From Nothophaeocryptopus gaeumannii (Eukaryota > Ascomycota > Dothideomycetes > Mycosphaerellales > Mycosphaerellaceae): a DNA stretch of 64,000 bases. Positions 23,243-35,000 of this stretch are shown here, in pieces; the first letter of the stretch is position 1, and the number at the start of each line of letters is the position of its first letter. The position numbers and the translations under genes are program-made. The notes beneath the pieces were generated by a model that had not been told where the DNA came from, made no database searches, and worked only from the letters and a program-made list of their open reading frames with translations. The stretch is from NCBI GenBank assembly GCA_031771865.1, contig JASISA010000007.1, positions 1,054,001 through 1,118,000 on the forward strand, given 5' to 3'.

Positions 23243-23800
23243 CTAGCTTTTGCTCTCTGCTTGACTTCGCTGACTCGGTCTTCTGTCAATGGTCGACAGG
23301 CCCAGTTTCATGTACACAGTATCTTCCACAGGCGAATCGTAGTATGCGTCGATCTCTTCAAATCCAAGGAGGCTGTACAGAATCCTCGCAGAAGTCATGC
23401 TTGCCAGAGTGTCGAGGACGACAGCCTCGTATCCCAGTCGCTTGGCCTCATCAATGGCAGTTTCAGCAAGTGCCTTCCCAATGCCCATTCCTCGGCCTTT
23501 GGGCTGAACATAGAGTCGTTTGATCTCTGCGTACCCGGCTCCGGCTGAGGGTAAAGGTCTCAGACCAACGCATCCCACGACCTCATCGTCTCCATCGCGG
23601 GTGATGAAAAGGGCTCCTTTCGGCGGCGCGTACTTTCCTGGGAATTCTTTGATCTCGGTCGCGTAGTCTTGATATGCCAGATCTATCCCAAGAGACGTTG
23701 TATACTGTTCGAAAAGTGCTTTTGTAGCTGAAAATTCATCATTGGTCCTCGCCGCGCAGAGTGAGAAGGTTGCTTTCGTGATGGTTTGAGTGATCTCCAT
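23243..23800 (-). CDS. GNAT-family N-acetyltransferase
   Basis: Intronless 185-residue protein with the GNAT fold. The family transfers an acetyl group from acetyl-CoA to an amine. Visible motifs are the beta4 strand and acetyl-CoA loop AEIKRLYVQPKGRGMGIGKALAETAIDEAKRLGY (RGMGIG is the pyrophosphate-binding Q/RxxGxG/A element), preceded by EVVGCVGLRPL and followed by VVLDTLASMTSARILYSLLGFEEIDAY. The substrate is unknown; small-molecule acetyltransferases of this size are frequent in fungi. It is divergent from ORC3 with 330 bp between start codons. Confidence 0.88.
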   Translation of the reverse strand: MEITQTITKATFSLCAARTNDEFSATKALFEQYTTSLGIDLAYQDYATEIKEFPGKYAPPKGALFITRDGDDEVVGCVGLRPLPSAGAGYAEIKRLYVQPKGRGMGIGKALAETAIDEAKRLGYEAVVLDTLASMTSARILYSLLGFEEIDAYYDSPVEDTVYMKLGLSTIDRRPSQRSQAESKS

Positions 23801-24130
23801 TTTGGCTGTTCTTGAAGTTTACGCGTTTGAAGTTTGTTTGTTGATGAAACGAGGCTGCAATGAAATTTGCTTACACCGTGTCCCCATCGTACTATCGATA
23901 TTAGTGGCACTCGAGAGTCAAGGATCATGCGTCTAGGGTGTGAACCATGCGAGAAGCTCGAGCGGCGGGGATACAGTTCTCTCGCGAACTCAGACCACCC
24001 CAGATATTTGAGCCAATGACCATCCGGCTTGGCAGACGCGCTTCGCGTATCTTCGTGACATACTCTCGGTTGCTCCTCGCCATCTGCTCATCAGACGAAC
24101 AATGCCTAAGGAGGCTGACAACACCGAAGT

Positions 24131-26122
24131 ATGGAGTACGAGAAATGCTATGTCTTTCAATCAGACGACACACACCCTGCAAAGCGCAAACGGACCGAAC
24201 CCCAAGGATTGCAAACCTCCTGGCAGTTGCGCAAGAAGGCGTACCAAGAAGCATGGCAGTCTCAGCAAGCACGAATCAATGCAAAACTCAACACCATCAA
24301 TGCTGCCACAATAACTGAGATTTCGGGTTTCTTGGATGATGCGGTCAATTCCGAGAAAGTTGGCCGCATCCCTGCTGGACTTGTCCTGGCTGGGCCTAAC
24401 TCTGCTTTGAGGACATCCATTGCGTCCCAGATCGCTACCAACAGCAAGTCAAAGACTCGTCGGCAGTTGGTCTCCATTTCGTCCGGATCTGGAATAAACC
24501 TCAAAGGATTCTTGAAAACTATCATCCAGAAGGCAACTTCTCAAACTGAAGACGATGGTGAGGATGAAGATGAGCCCTCCAGCACACGCAAAGGACCAAA
24601 GCCCCTGAACTATGATTTACAAATCCTTTACGATTATGCCCAAGAACGCAAGCTACATCAAATTGTGATTGCTTTTGAAGACACGGAAGCTTTCGATAGC
24701 GAGTTGCTCTCGGAAGTCATCGAGCTTCTTGGTTGCTGGCAGGACCGCATCCCATTCGCCTGCTTGCTCAATGTGGCGACGTCAGTCGAGTTCCTGCAAC
24801 AGAGGCTGTCCAAAGATGCTGTGAAGTGTCTTGATGGCACGTTATTCGACGCAGCCGTATCTTCCGATGAAGTCGAAGAGGTTTTCGATGCTATCACCCA
24901 CCCTGATCCAACCCTTTGGATTGGGCCGAACCTAGCAAATATGATTCTGGACCGACAACATGACTATATTCAGGGCATTGACAGCCTGGTGAAAGCGACA
25001 AAATACGCGCACATGTCTCACTACTATGCGAATGCAGTCAGCATATTTTTGGACTCGAAGGTCACCCCAAATGCCGTCTCAAAAGATCACATTGAGGCTT
25101 TGCGAAATCTGCCGTCGTTCCGCGCATATGCCAAGACCTTGCTTGAGGATGGGCAGACCACACGTCTGAGAAACATGCTAGACTCCGATCAGGCCCTGTT
25201 CGACTTCGCGAAGCAGACTGTCGTTGACGGGAAGCTTGCAATATCGGAAGCTGTCGCTGCTACCGAAACCATTCGTGATATTCAAGGATGCCTCCCATAT
25301 ACCCCTGTTTCGTCAAAGTCCCTGTTGTACATTCAAGCAATATCCGGACAATTGTCGAGGTCTACCTTCATACGGTCACTGCTGTTATCTGTGAGGAAGT
25401 CATCATCGGACACGACTCTGGAGATCATGAGCAAACTGCGTTCCACAGGTCTACCTGGAGATGTCGACTTGCAAGTGCGAGATCTTCAGAAGGAGTTAAA
25501 AAATCTGTCAAAGGGGCAGGATGGCGACACGCAACCACTTCGAAGCGAAGACGACCTCAAGAACTCGACACTGCGTACGACGGTGGTAGCGCAGAAAGTT
25601 GAGCTGAGCAAGCAAAAGTCGGCTCTGTCCAAACAAGACGCTGCTTATACAGCGCTCATTCGGCGCTTCTCCGACCTGCTTGAGTCTTACTTCGACGAGA
25701 GATTCATCAATCCGAAGGGGCTCGTGCTACATGAGGTCTTCCTGTACGATCTGGGCTCACCGTATCGGGAGGTCTTCACGCCCAGACCACGACATGCCAT
25801 TGAGCGCGCTCTAGCAGCACCGCATGACTATCTGGATTGCGAATGCTGCGACCCTGGGCAAGGTGGGGAGGAAGCTACTCTTGCTGGCACCCAACCGGCA
25901 ACATCAATCTTGTATCAGCTATACCTGGAGTCCGGAAACCTGATCAATGTTAGTGATCTTTGGCAAGCCTTCCAGGCTGTTATTGAAGATCCAGAAGAGG
26001 ATGAGCAAAAGACAATGGCACTTTTTCAAAGAGCGCTGTCGGAGTTGAAGTACCTGGGAATGGTGAAGCCGACAAGGAAAAGGATAGATCATGTCGCCAA
26101 AGTTGCTTGGAGGGGTCTGTGA
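24131..26122 (+). CDS. ORC3: Origin recognition complex subunit 3
   Basis: Intronless 663-residue protein matching Orc3, a core subunit of the nuclear complex that marks replication origins and loads MCM. It starts with the fungal Orc3 signature MEYEKCYVFQSDD and LQTSWQLRKKAYQEAW. A degenerate AAA+-like fold follows, VGRIPAGLVLAGPNSALRTSIASQIA, without a functional Walker A lysine pattern, as expected for Orc3. The acidic insertion EDDGEDEDEPSS precedes YDLQILYDYAQERKLHQIVIAFEDTEAFD. The C-terminal winged-helix part ends with KYLGMVKPTRKRIDHVAKVAW. The overlapping ATG 29 nt upstream is in another frame and gives no conserved protein. It is convergent with the copper transporter, with only 49 bp between stop codons. 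Confidence 0.92.
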   Translation: MEYEKCYVFQSDDTHPAKRKRTEPQGLQTSWQLRKKAYQEAWQSQQARINAKLNTINAATITEISGFLDDAVNSEKVGRIPAGLVLAGPNSALRTSIASQIATNSKSKTRRQLVSISSGSGINLKGFLKTIIQKATSQTEDDGEDEDEPSSTRKGPKPLNYDLQILYDYAQERKLHQIVIAFEDTEAFDSELLSEVIELLGCWQDRIPFACLLNVATSVEFLQQRLSKDAVKCLDGTLFDAAVSSDEVEEVFDAITHPDPTLWIGPNLANMILDRQHDYIQGIDSLVKATKYAHMSHYYANAVSIFLDSKVTPNAVSKDHIEALRNLPSFRAYAKTLLEDGQTTRLRNMLDSDQALFDFAKQTVVDGKLAISEAVAATETIRDIQGCLPYTPVSSKSLLYIQAISGQLSRSTFIRSLLLSVRKSSSDTTLEIMSKLRSTGLPGDVDLQVRDLQKELKNLSKGQDGDTQPLRSEDDLKNSTLRTTVVAQKVELSKQKSALSKQDAAYTALIRRFSDLLESYFDERFINPKGLVLHEVFLYDLGSPYREVFTPRPRHAIERALAAPHDYLDCECCDPGQGGEEATLAGTQPATSILYQLYLESGNLINVSDLWQAFQAVIEDPEEDEQKTMALFQRALSELKYLGMVKPTRKRIDHVAKVAWRGL

Positions 26123-26171
26123 GACGCGTACACCAGGTCGTGAGTAGTGGAGTTTAGGTATGCTGTGGGTA

Positions 26172-26970
26172 TCAATGGCATGCAGCGACTTTCGAAGCAC
26201 TTGATCCGCTGAACAGCAAGTATCCAATCGTAGCACCCACACCAACCGCAATCATTATCCAGCCATTGTAGGTCATAAACAAGAGCCTGACATATCGTCA
26301 GTGCTTGATGGAAGCAATGCCTGCCGGGCCGACTTACATAATGAAGAACGAGTAAAACACCTGAACTCCATAGAACAGCGCTTTCACCAGCTTCCCAGTC
26401 TTCTCCTCCGCAGCAACCTTATTTCCTGTTACACGCCAGAGGAGTGAGCTTCGTTCGTCATTATCACGATAGTTCGGTGCTGATGTTGAGCCATTGAGGT
26501 TCTCGTTGTCGACGTCTCGTGAGACTTCACACATATAATCATGAGTACACACCACTTGTTCCAATGAATTCTGTTTGGCTTCATGCGAACCCCTCCCCAT
26601 CTCCTCCCCAAGATCTTGGGCTCTGGGAAAGAACTTACGTGGCATCCCCTCAATCATCTTCGCATGTCTCTCCTCATAACGTCTGCTCGCCTCCCTTACC
26701 GCCTCATACCCTGCCGTAAGGGCTATAACCGCGAGAAGGGAGTAAATGAGAGACCAAGTTCCAGTGACACGCCAGCCGGAGAAGACGATGCAGAGGTTCT
26801 CGGTGTCCCAGGTGAAGAGCATGTTCATGCTGCACATAGGTTCCATGCTTCCGCCGTGACCGCCATGATCCATACCTCCGTGACCCTGCGAAGGTTAGCT
26901 TGTGCATTGCTTGATGATGATGCATGAGGATGAGTACCATGTCGCCGTGGTCCATGTGGGTATGGTCCAT
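26172..26970 (-). CDS. CTR-family copper transporter
   Basis: Predicted 231-residue high-affinity copper(I) transporter from three exons: 26938-26970, 26338-26885 and 26172-26286. The introns are GTACTC to GCAG (52 nt) and GTAAGT to TCAG (51 nt). Family hallmarks are a Met/His-rich extracellular N-terminus (MDHTHMDHGDMGHGGMDHGG), the MCSMNMLFTWDTENLCIVFSGW entry to the first membrane helix, and an MxxxM motif in the second (FIMLLFM). A GxxxG (GVGATIG) sits in the third. A long cytoplasmic loop of about 100 residues separates helices 1 and 2, with ELSRD-like acidic and basic patches. It ends in Cys-His (AACH), a typical copper-handing tail. It trimerises in the plasma or vacuolar membrane by family knowledge; which membrane cannot be told. 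Confidence 0.9.
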
Positions 26971-27255
26971 TTTTGCTGGAAGATATTGATTGTGAATGTC
27001 TTGAGGAAGGATGGGGTGAGATGTTATGGGGTATGGGGTATGAAGAGATGGTCAGGCAACTTCTTTGAGGCGTGGGAGGTGAAGGGACACGTTTGAGCAA
27101 GTAACGGAACTAGGTTTCGGCTCGAACGGATAGATCCGTAGACCCTGAAAGATTATCGTGGACTCCACAGTTCGATTTCCAAAAAATGTTCAAGGTCGAG
27201 TTTCCGTCTTGAATAAAAATCTTCTGTAGAGATTCTTGTACGACATATCGCCAAC

Positions 27256-28893
27256 ATGAGCTCTATGATTACAGCGACTACATGGGTCCCTCGGGGCCAT
27301 GCTGCAGCATTTCCCACTAAATACAATATGGACGACGAAGAATATGCGCGCATTGCGAAGTTGGCGAAGCTCGAGCTGGACGATGCGAAGGAGGATCTTG
27401 AGAAGGCAAGAGACGCATTGAACAAAGTCAACATGGGAGAAGATGCGGACGCGAAGGACTGTGCGAAGGAAGAGGAGGGGAGCGGAGACAGTGATGACGA
27501 CGACGACCTTGCGAAAGACGACGATCTGAAAGAGTACGACATGGAGCACTACGATAGCGAGCCTGAAATTGGCGACGAGGAGGATGACGAGGATAATACT
27601 GGCGGTATCTTCAGCAACATCAAGTCGCTGGCATACCACAAAGACAACACCGAGGACCCATACCTCACGTTGCCGGATAATGGCGACGTTTCGGACGAAG
27701 AGGAGAGAGAAGAGCTGCAGATTCTGCCCACGGACAACATGGTATTGGCAGCGCGGATAGAAGACGAGGTTGCACACCTCGAAGTATACGTGTACGAAGA
27801 CGAAGCGGACAACCTGTACGTGCACCACGATGTCATGCTGCCAGCGGTACCGCTCTGCGTGGAATGGGTTGGCACCAGGCCCAACAAGGACGGAAGCGAA
27901 GGCGGCAACTTCGCAGCAGTAGGAACAATGGACCCCGAGATCGAGCTATGGGACTTGGATCTCGTCGACTGCATGTACCCAAACGCCGTCCTCGGGCAAA
28001 GCACACAACCCGAAGCAGAGGCCAAGAAGAAGAAAAAGAAGTCCAAGAAAGCAAACGATTCCTACCACGTCGACTCCGTCCTCTCCCTCGCCGCAAATCG
28101 TCAACATCGCAACCTCCTAGCCTCCGCGTCCGCAGACAAAACAATCAAGCTCTGGGACCTCAATACATGCACAGCCGCGCACTCATACGCGCACCATACC
28201 GACAAAGTCTGTGCTCTCGCCTGGCATCCAACCCAGAGCTCCGTCATCCTCTCCGGCTCCTACGACCGCACCATCGTCGCAGCCGACATGCGAGCGCCAG
28301 ACTCCACGAAGCCACGCTGGGGCGTCGAATCCGACGTCGAGCAAATCCGATGGAACCCGCACGACGAGAACCAATTCTACACATCCACAGAATCCGGTAT
28401 CCTGCACTGTTTCGATGCGCGGCAACTACCTTCTACACCCGAAAAGAGCAAAGCCCTCTGGCGACTCCAGGCACATGAAGCCGAACTCTCCACGTTTAGC
28501 ATCAATCCCGCTGTCCCAGGCTTCATAGCCACGGGCTCCACAGACCGAACCGTAAAGCTCTGGAACATAACCTCAGAGAACGTACCCAGTCTCGTTGTCT
28601 CTCGGGATCTCGGCGTCGGGAAAGTCTTCTCCGCGCACTTCGCTCCCGACCGAGAAGTCGCATTCAGACTCGCAGTGGCGGGGAGTAAAGGTGCTGTGCA
28701 GGTTTGGGATACAAGTACGAATAAAGCTTTGCGAGAGGCCTTTGCTGGCCGTGTGGCAGATGTGAAGATGCCAGAAGGAGATGTGAAGGAGAGGCTTGTG
28801 GGGATCCAGGAGGATGATGAGGTTGAGGAGGAAGAGGCGGAGGCAGAAGCGAACGGGGCTGAAGGGGGGTGGGAGAGTATGGATGAAGATTAG
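27256..28893 (+). CDS. PWP1: PWP1-like WD40 ribosome-biogenesis protein
   Basis: Intronless 545-residue homologue of Pwp1, a nucleolar WD40 protein needed for 60S pre-ribosome maturation. It begins with the family signature ITATTWVPRGHAAAFPTKYNMDDEEYARIAKLAKLELDDA. An acidic region follows (residues about 75-150), then WD repeats: LAANRQHRNLLASASADKTIKLWDL, VCALAWHPTQSSVILSGSYDRTIVAADMR, AELSTFSINPAVPGFIATGSTDRTVKLWNI and LAVAGSKGAVQVWDT. A lysine-rich KKKKKKSKKAN insert suggests a nuclear signal. The C-terminus is acidic. The stop lies 191 bp from the convergent BRR2 stop. Confidence 0.93.
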   Translation: MSSMITATTWVPRGHAAAFPTKYNMDDEEYARIAKLAKLELDDAKEDLEKARDALNKVNMGEDADAKDCAKEEEGSGDSDDDDDLAKDDDLKEYDMEHYDSEPEIGDEEDDEDNTGGIFSNIKSLAYHKDNTEDPYLTLPDNGDVSDEEEREELQILPTDNMVLAARIEDEVAHLEVYVYEDEADNLYVHHDVMLPAVPLCVEWVGTRPNKDGSEGGNFAAVGTMDPEIELWDLDLVDCMYPNAVLGQSTQPEAEAKKKKKKSKKANDSYHVDSVLSLAANRQHRNLLASASADKTIKLWDLNTCTAAHSYAHHTDKVCALAWHPTQSSVILSGSYDRTIVAADMRAPDSTKPRWGVESDVEQIRWNPHDENQFYTSTESGILHCFDARQLPSTPEKSKALWRLQAHEAELSTFSINPAVPGFIATGSTDRTVKLWNITSENVPSLVVSRDLGVGKVFSAHFAPDREVAFRLAVAGSKGAVQVWDTSTNKALREAFAGRVADVKMPEGDVKERLVGIQEDDEVEEEEAEAEANGAEGGWESMDED

Positions 28894-29084
28894 ATGTGTA
28901 TAGGTGTAATGTTAGTCGCTGGGTGCTCACTCACAGCATCTTTGTATTATGTTTCCATTGTGAAGGTGAGACTTGAAGTGGCGATGTGCTGACATTACTG
29001 AAACTTTCGTATTTTTCCCATTGTCGGGTATCTATACAACGCCGTCATCACCTGTCCAATCCCCGACCCCTCTTCAAATTCATC

Positions 29085-32000
29085 CTACTCATCATCAACT
29101 TCCTCTTCCTCCTCCTCATCCTCCTCCATGCCCTCCGCAGCCTCAACCTCAAAAGTCGGCGCCTGATCCACACCAACATAACTATCACTCATCAAGAACA
29201 ACGTCAACTCATGCTTTCCCGGCGTCGGTAGGACAACCTCCAATCTCGTCTTCAACTCCTTCACAATCGTCACCCGCTTAATCGCAAGCAACGTCTTGGT
29301 ACTCTCCTCTCCGACAACTAACCACCAGTTCTCGGTCTTCTCGGCCGGGTAAAACGGAGCATGAACCGTGAGGTTGGGCTCTTCGTCATCCTCCAATTGG
29401 CGGGTGATGCTGACGTTGACGTAGGATGGCTGGCCGGAGACGATGTCCTCTGGGTCGTCGAGTTCAAATTCCAACTCGACATTGGGGTAGCGCTCATTAA
29501 TAAACCGGGCCGCATCAGCAAGCTGAGTATTTGAGAACCCAAGCCCCTTCATTAGCTTGTCGTAATCCTTATTCTCATCGGGATCCATAGCATCCTGAAA
29601 TTCAAAAACATCTTTGATACCGAAATTCGAGCAGACATCAATCTTCTCGTCTTCGCAGTGCGGGATCTGTTTGAGAGGGGAATCGCGATCCCACATGGCT
29701 TGGACGACCATTTGGCTGATTTCCATGGCGGACATGGCATTGAGGTAACCTTCGGAGGAGAGAACGTCGACGCATGCGCTGAGGAGGTTGAGGACTTTGC
29801 GGAGGACCATTTCTTGATCTTTGGCCAGGTCGGTTGGTAGCTGCATGCGGGAGAAATGGGCTTGGAGGAGGACGAAGGCCTTGAAGTGCGGTGATTCGAA
29901 GTTGACTTCCGAGAGCTTGACTGGTATGCGATCGTAGATGCGCTGCAGGATATGCTCTTCGTGGCGACGGATCTGGATGTCTTCGAACTCTGTAGCCGCT
30001 GTGACGATTTCAAGGATGCCCTTGAGCTTCGTGCCCCGCTTGAGGGAGAGCAGTAGCGTCTGCATCGTGATGAAAGAGATGTTGTAGTAGGCAGCGATCA
30101 TGGCGGCATTAAGAGGCGCGATGGTGTCTTCGTCCTCGTCGAGCTCGATGATCTTCGCATCAGAAAGGTCCTTCAGCGTGCCTTCCACTTGCTCAGAGAG
30201 GAACGTGCTTAGACCGTCATGGCTGGTGTCTTCCAGGCCATAGAAGGTCGGGTTGGCGAGCAGTCTGCGATAGTAGAAGGTGTATGTCGTCCAATCCACA
30301 GCATCCTGTGTCGACTCAATGGTCTTTGTGCTGATCTCTGTCACGAAGACATCATGTAGGTATGGCATGAGCTGGCTCTCGATCGGAAGTGCCTCGCCAA
30401 GGAATTTCTTGTAATAGTTGCGCTTTACGTCTGGGCACATCAGCACACCTCGAGCGTCCTTGTCTTCCAGGGGACGCCCAGCCTTTCCAAACATCTGCAA
30501 TACCTCACTGAGTGGGTAGTCGATGTATCGGTGTTCGCGGCCTTCGAAGAACTGGGTTCCCATGACGATGACCATGTGAGCAACACTCTGAATCTCCCAA
30601 CAGCAATCTCTTGAAACCAACATGACTTGCGCAGCGCCTTGCGAGAAAAGCGACCCAGAAATGCGCTTGTCTGAGTCGGTGAGCGCTTCATGGTAGTATG
30701 CGATACCATGCGCGAGAGATTCGGCTAGCGATCGCTCTTTGACTCGTGCCAAAATCGGAGCAAGCTGTTCCGCTTCAGTCTGGAGGAAGCGGTCTTCTTC
30801 ATCATCCGCTACACAAGCTGCCAGCAGATCTTGTGCTGTTGCTCGGACCTGCTTTCTGCTGGGCACAAAGACCATGGCCGGTTTCTCTGGCGCGTACTGC
30901 AAGATTGCTTGGTAGGTCGGCTTGGTCATGGCCAGCATCAGCGACGGGAAGTGTGGAATGTTGAACGTCTGCAGATGCAGGTTCAGAGGAAGAGGTCGGT
31001 TGTTCGGGCTGAAGTTGAAGATCGTGTGCTTGCTGCAGCCAACCCATTCGCCAATGTCGCGAGCGTTCGAGAGCGAAACACTCAGGCCTACTGTGCGAAG
31101 ATTATTCTCCAGCTGAACCTTAATCGCCTGAGAACGAGACATGACAGCCTCATAGATGTGACCGTGGTGCCCGCCCAACATATGCAGATCATCGGCAATA
31201 ATCAGTTCGACGTTCTGGACGTTCTTTCTTCGTTGCCACTGCCGGGACATCATGTCCCATTGGACAGGCGTGGCAAGAATTAGGTCACCCTCCGCAAGGA
31301 GCTTGAGGTCGCCGGTGGTTTCGCCACTCAGCTTCACCACGGTCTTCCCACCACTGTTTGGGCCAAATCTGGACCTCCATGCTTTGAAGCGAGCGTCAAT
31401 TTGTTCTTGGAACGGAGCAATGTAGACAGCTTTGCCGCCATTCGCTTTCGTGAAGTGTCGAAGGAGTGCAAACTCTGCACATACGGTCTTGCCGCTACCG
31501 GTTGGAGCGCCAATGAAGACGTTGTCATCCGACTGATAGAGAGCATTGAAAGTCTGAGTTTGAATCTTGTTGAATTGTTGCCAGTCAGGATAGAGGTTGA
31601 CATAGTCCTCGCGCTTGAGGGCCTGGACGGGCAGAGGCTGCATGTCCAGTAGTGGAGTATGGGGTGGAAACTTCTCAGGCAATACAAACTTGGTCAAGTC
31701 GAGTGTGAGCTTCGTCTCGGCGTGCATCCATCTGTCACTGAAGACGTGGACAAAATAATTCGGCGGCATTGGCTCCGTGATTGGGACAGTGAACTCGACG
31801 ATGTGCTCGTTCATTTCCGCAATGGCGTACTCTTTGCGAAGAAGGAATTGGTCGTGGAAGAGGATATCCTCCCCATCACAGTCTTCGACCATGACCCACC
31901 AGTTCTCGGCGCGCCCGTGGATGTTATCGTCCCACTCGAACTTGGGGGTGATTGTAAGCTCTACACGAAGCATACTGCGCGTGATTGGCTGAGCTTGTGC

Positions 32001-35000
32001 TTGTAGCTCCAAACGAGGGAATTTGGCAACCATGTTGCAGACCTGTCGACCCTGCTTCGGCATTCCAAGCAATTCGCCCATCCTCGGGGGGTCCAGATCG
32101 AAATAGCTTGACCAAGGCACATCCATGCGCTCGGCTTTCTTGACGATATCGACGGGACATTCGGGGAACTGCCGCAGAGGAGACATAGTTGGCCACATGC
32201 GCTTCTCTGCCATCTTGCACAGATCCAGCGCGTCCTTCGCAACTTGTGACCATCCTTTCTTGAGCGCAATCTCGAACATCGCTCGAAGAATACGACCGGC
32301 AGATTGTGTGACGTACACGAGATCTGCCATTAGAGCGAGACCTTCCAACTTCAGTCTGCTCACGTATGCCTGCAGCAGGACATTGATCTTGCAGTTTGGC
32401 TCATCAATGGTCTCCTTCACCGGAATGGGGACGCGCCCAAGCAGCTTTGCGAGCTCCAGCTTCTCATCTTGCCTCACTGGAATATACTTGAATTCGTCGC
32501 TGAGCGCAAAGATCCTGAAGAGCTCGATGGGGCTGACGGAAGGCTGAATGTGCATGTTGTATGTCAACATGCTGTTGTGGGTGATGTAGTAGTGGCTGGC
32601 AACCCGGCCGAGGTCGGTGCCTTGCAAGCGGCCGGTCTTTTTGTCGTACTTGACCAAGCTGGCCTTGTCGAGCACGACCGCCGCAGAATGGATGAGATCG
32701 ACACGCTTCTGCTCCAGAGTTTCGTCTTCCTCGTAGTCCGCGCCGACTTGGTATAAGGCTGGTGACCGCAACATTCGCACAAACAGGTAAGTGTAGCCAA
32801 GCCACGCGACACCTTCATCACGAGTCCGAATGTTGCCAAGAACAATTTCGGCATTGAGGTTGTCGGCCAGCCTTGAGACGAATTGCGACTCGATAGGCAA
32901 TTGCTGATTCAGCAAAGACAGGTAGTACTGAATCTCAGTCTGAGTCGTGATGATGATACCCTCCCCGTACGTGTCGTATTGCGGTCGTCCAGCTCGTCCA
33001 AGCATTTGTAGAACGTCCTGTGGACTAAGTTCGACCCATGAACCTTTCTCGGGCGAGTAAATCTGTGTGCCTTTAATGACCACAGTATGTGCTGGAAGGT
33101 TGACACCCCACGCAAGCGTTGCAGTACATACAAGGACCTGAATAGCGCCATCGGCGAACAAGTCCTCAACGGCGGTTCTGTCAGCTCTGCTCATGCCGGC
33201 ATGGTGAATACCAAAGCCGTACGGCAGAACATCCTTGAGATCTGAGTTTGACACGGACTCTGCTTCTTCCTTGAGGATCTCACGGCTCGCCGCATCTGTC
33301 CGCAGAATCTTTCCAATTTCGTCCAACTCCAACGCCTTGTCACGGATGTACTTGGCTGTCTTCGCGGTCTCCTTTCTTGAATGGACGAAAATGAGCATCT
33401 GGTTCTTGTTCTGGCCGACTTGCTCGAGCACTTTCGTGTAGCAGACGTCGTTCATAGTCTTCAGTTGCTTGATGGCTTTCTTCTCAGTGACGCCAACGAA
33501 CTCTTGCTTGAGCGGACAAGGACGGAAGGTGCCGTCGAAATGGAACAGATCCTTCTGCGTGTCAACGCGCAGGAAGGCAGCGACATCACGGTAGTTGGGT
33601 AGCGTGGCGGAAAGACCGACAATGCGGACTGGATCACCAGTCTGCTCGGTGCGGCGGATTGTTCGAGACACGATGCTCTCAAGGACTGGACCACGGTCAT
33701 CGTGGAGTAAGTGGATCTCGTCGATACAAATAAGTCGAACAAGGTTAGTGTAGCTGGTGTCCGTGGCTTTGCGAGTGATAACGTCCCACTTCTCTGGCGT
33801 TGTGACAATGACCTGAGTATCCGCGATTTGCTGTTTGGTCAGTTGTCGATCTCCAGTTAGCTCCGACACAGTAATGCCGTACGATTCCAGACGCTTGCCA
33901 AAGTTGCCGACTTGTTCTTGCACCAAAGCCTTGAGAGGCGCGATGTAGACAATCTTGAACTCGTCCAAGTTGATCGCTCCAGTTGCTGGATTCCGATGCT
34001 TGCCGATCTCTCGGAGCATTGTCAGCATTGCTACGTTCGTCTTTCCAGATCCAGTGGGGGCACAGATTAACAGGTTCCCATCATCCTCAAACGCCGAAGA
34101 GTAACATTCTGTCTGAACGCGGTTCAGAGATTGCGAAGATCCGAAACCCGTTCGCGCCCATGCTGGAAGGTCAGCAGTTGGGATAAGTGGCCGCTCACCA
34201 GGAACCTGTTTCCGCTTGGGAGCTGGCACATGGATCTCTTCGTATCCCTTGAACGGCTTCTTTGTCGAACCTTGTGGAAGTCGAACGTTTGGGTTCGTCA
34301 TCAGATGATTTCCCTGATCGAACTTCAAATCGTCTAGATTTAAGGTCTTCCGCGGTTGCAGGCCACCCACGAGACCCTCCTTCTTGACATCCTCTTCGTC
34401 CTTCACTTCAAGCTTAGCGTCGAGCTCCACTGGATCGAGCTTTACCTGCAGCTTCGGACCAGCCTTGCCAGAGGCCTCGTCCCGACCTCGCAGTTCTTTC
34501 AAAATGCCTGCATGACCGGCGTTGACCATCTCCTTCTCGAAGGCTATCCGAGAGGCATCGTCTTCGGCCACTCTCCGCCATCTTGTCACCCAAATAATCT
34601 TATCCCTGTTCTTGACCAGCTTGCCAACAAGTCCATGGTGCTCGTAGTCGAAGAGTTCCATAAGATCGTTTTCGACTTCGCGTAAAGCCTTTTCCTCACC
34701 CGATTCATCGGTGCCGGACATAATGGCCTCTGCTTCCCGCGTCTTCTCGGTCTGAATATGCGCATCGTCGTAAATTGACCCTACCTGCCGCTGCAGCCAG
34801 TATGCATCAATCTCGTGAGCAGGGACAAAATTCGGGTCCTGATCCTGCTTTTCTGATCTCCGTAGTCGGTTTTCAATCACCATTCCGTCATCTTCTTCAC
34901 CTTCTTCCCCATCGGCGTCGGGCGGCGGCCCCGCGTCGTCTTCTGCGATCTCCTCTGTACCCATAGCGAGATCATCTTCTGACTCTTCGCCTTCGTCTCT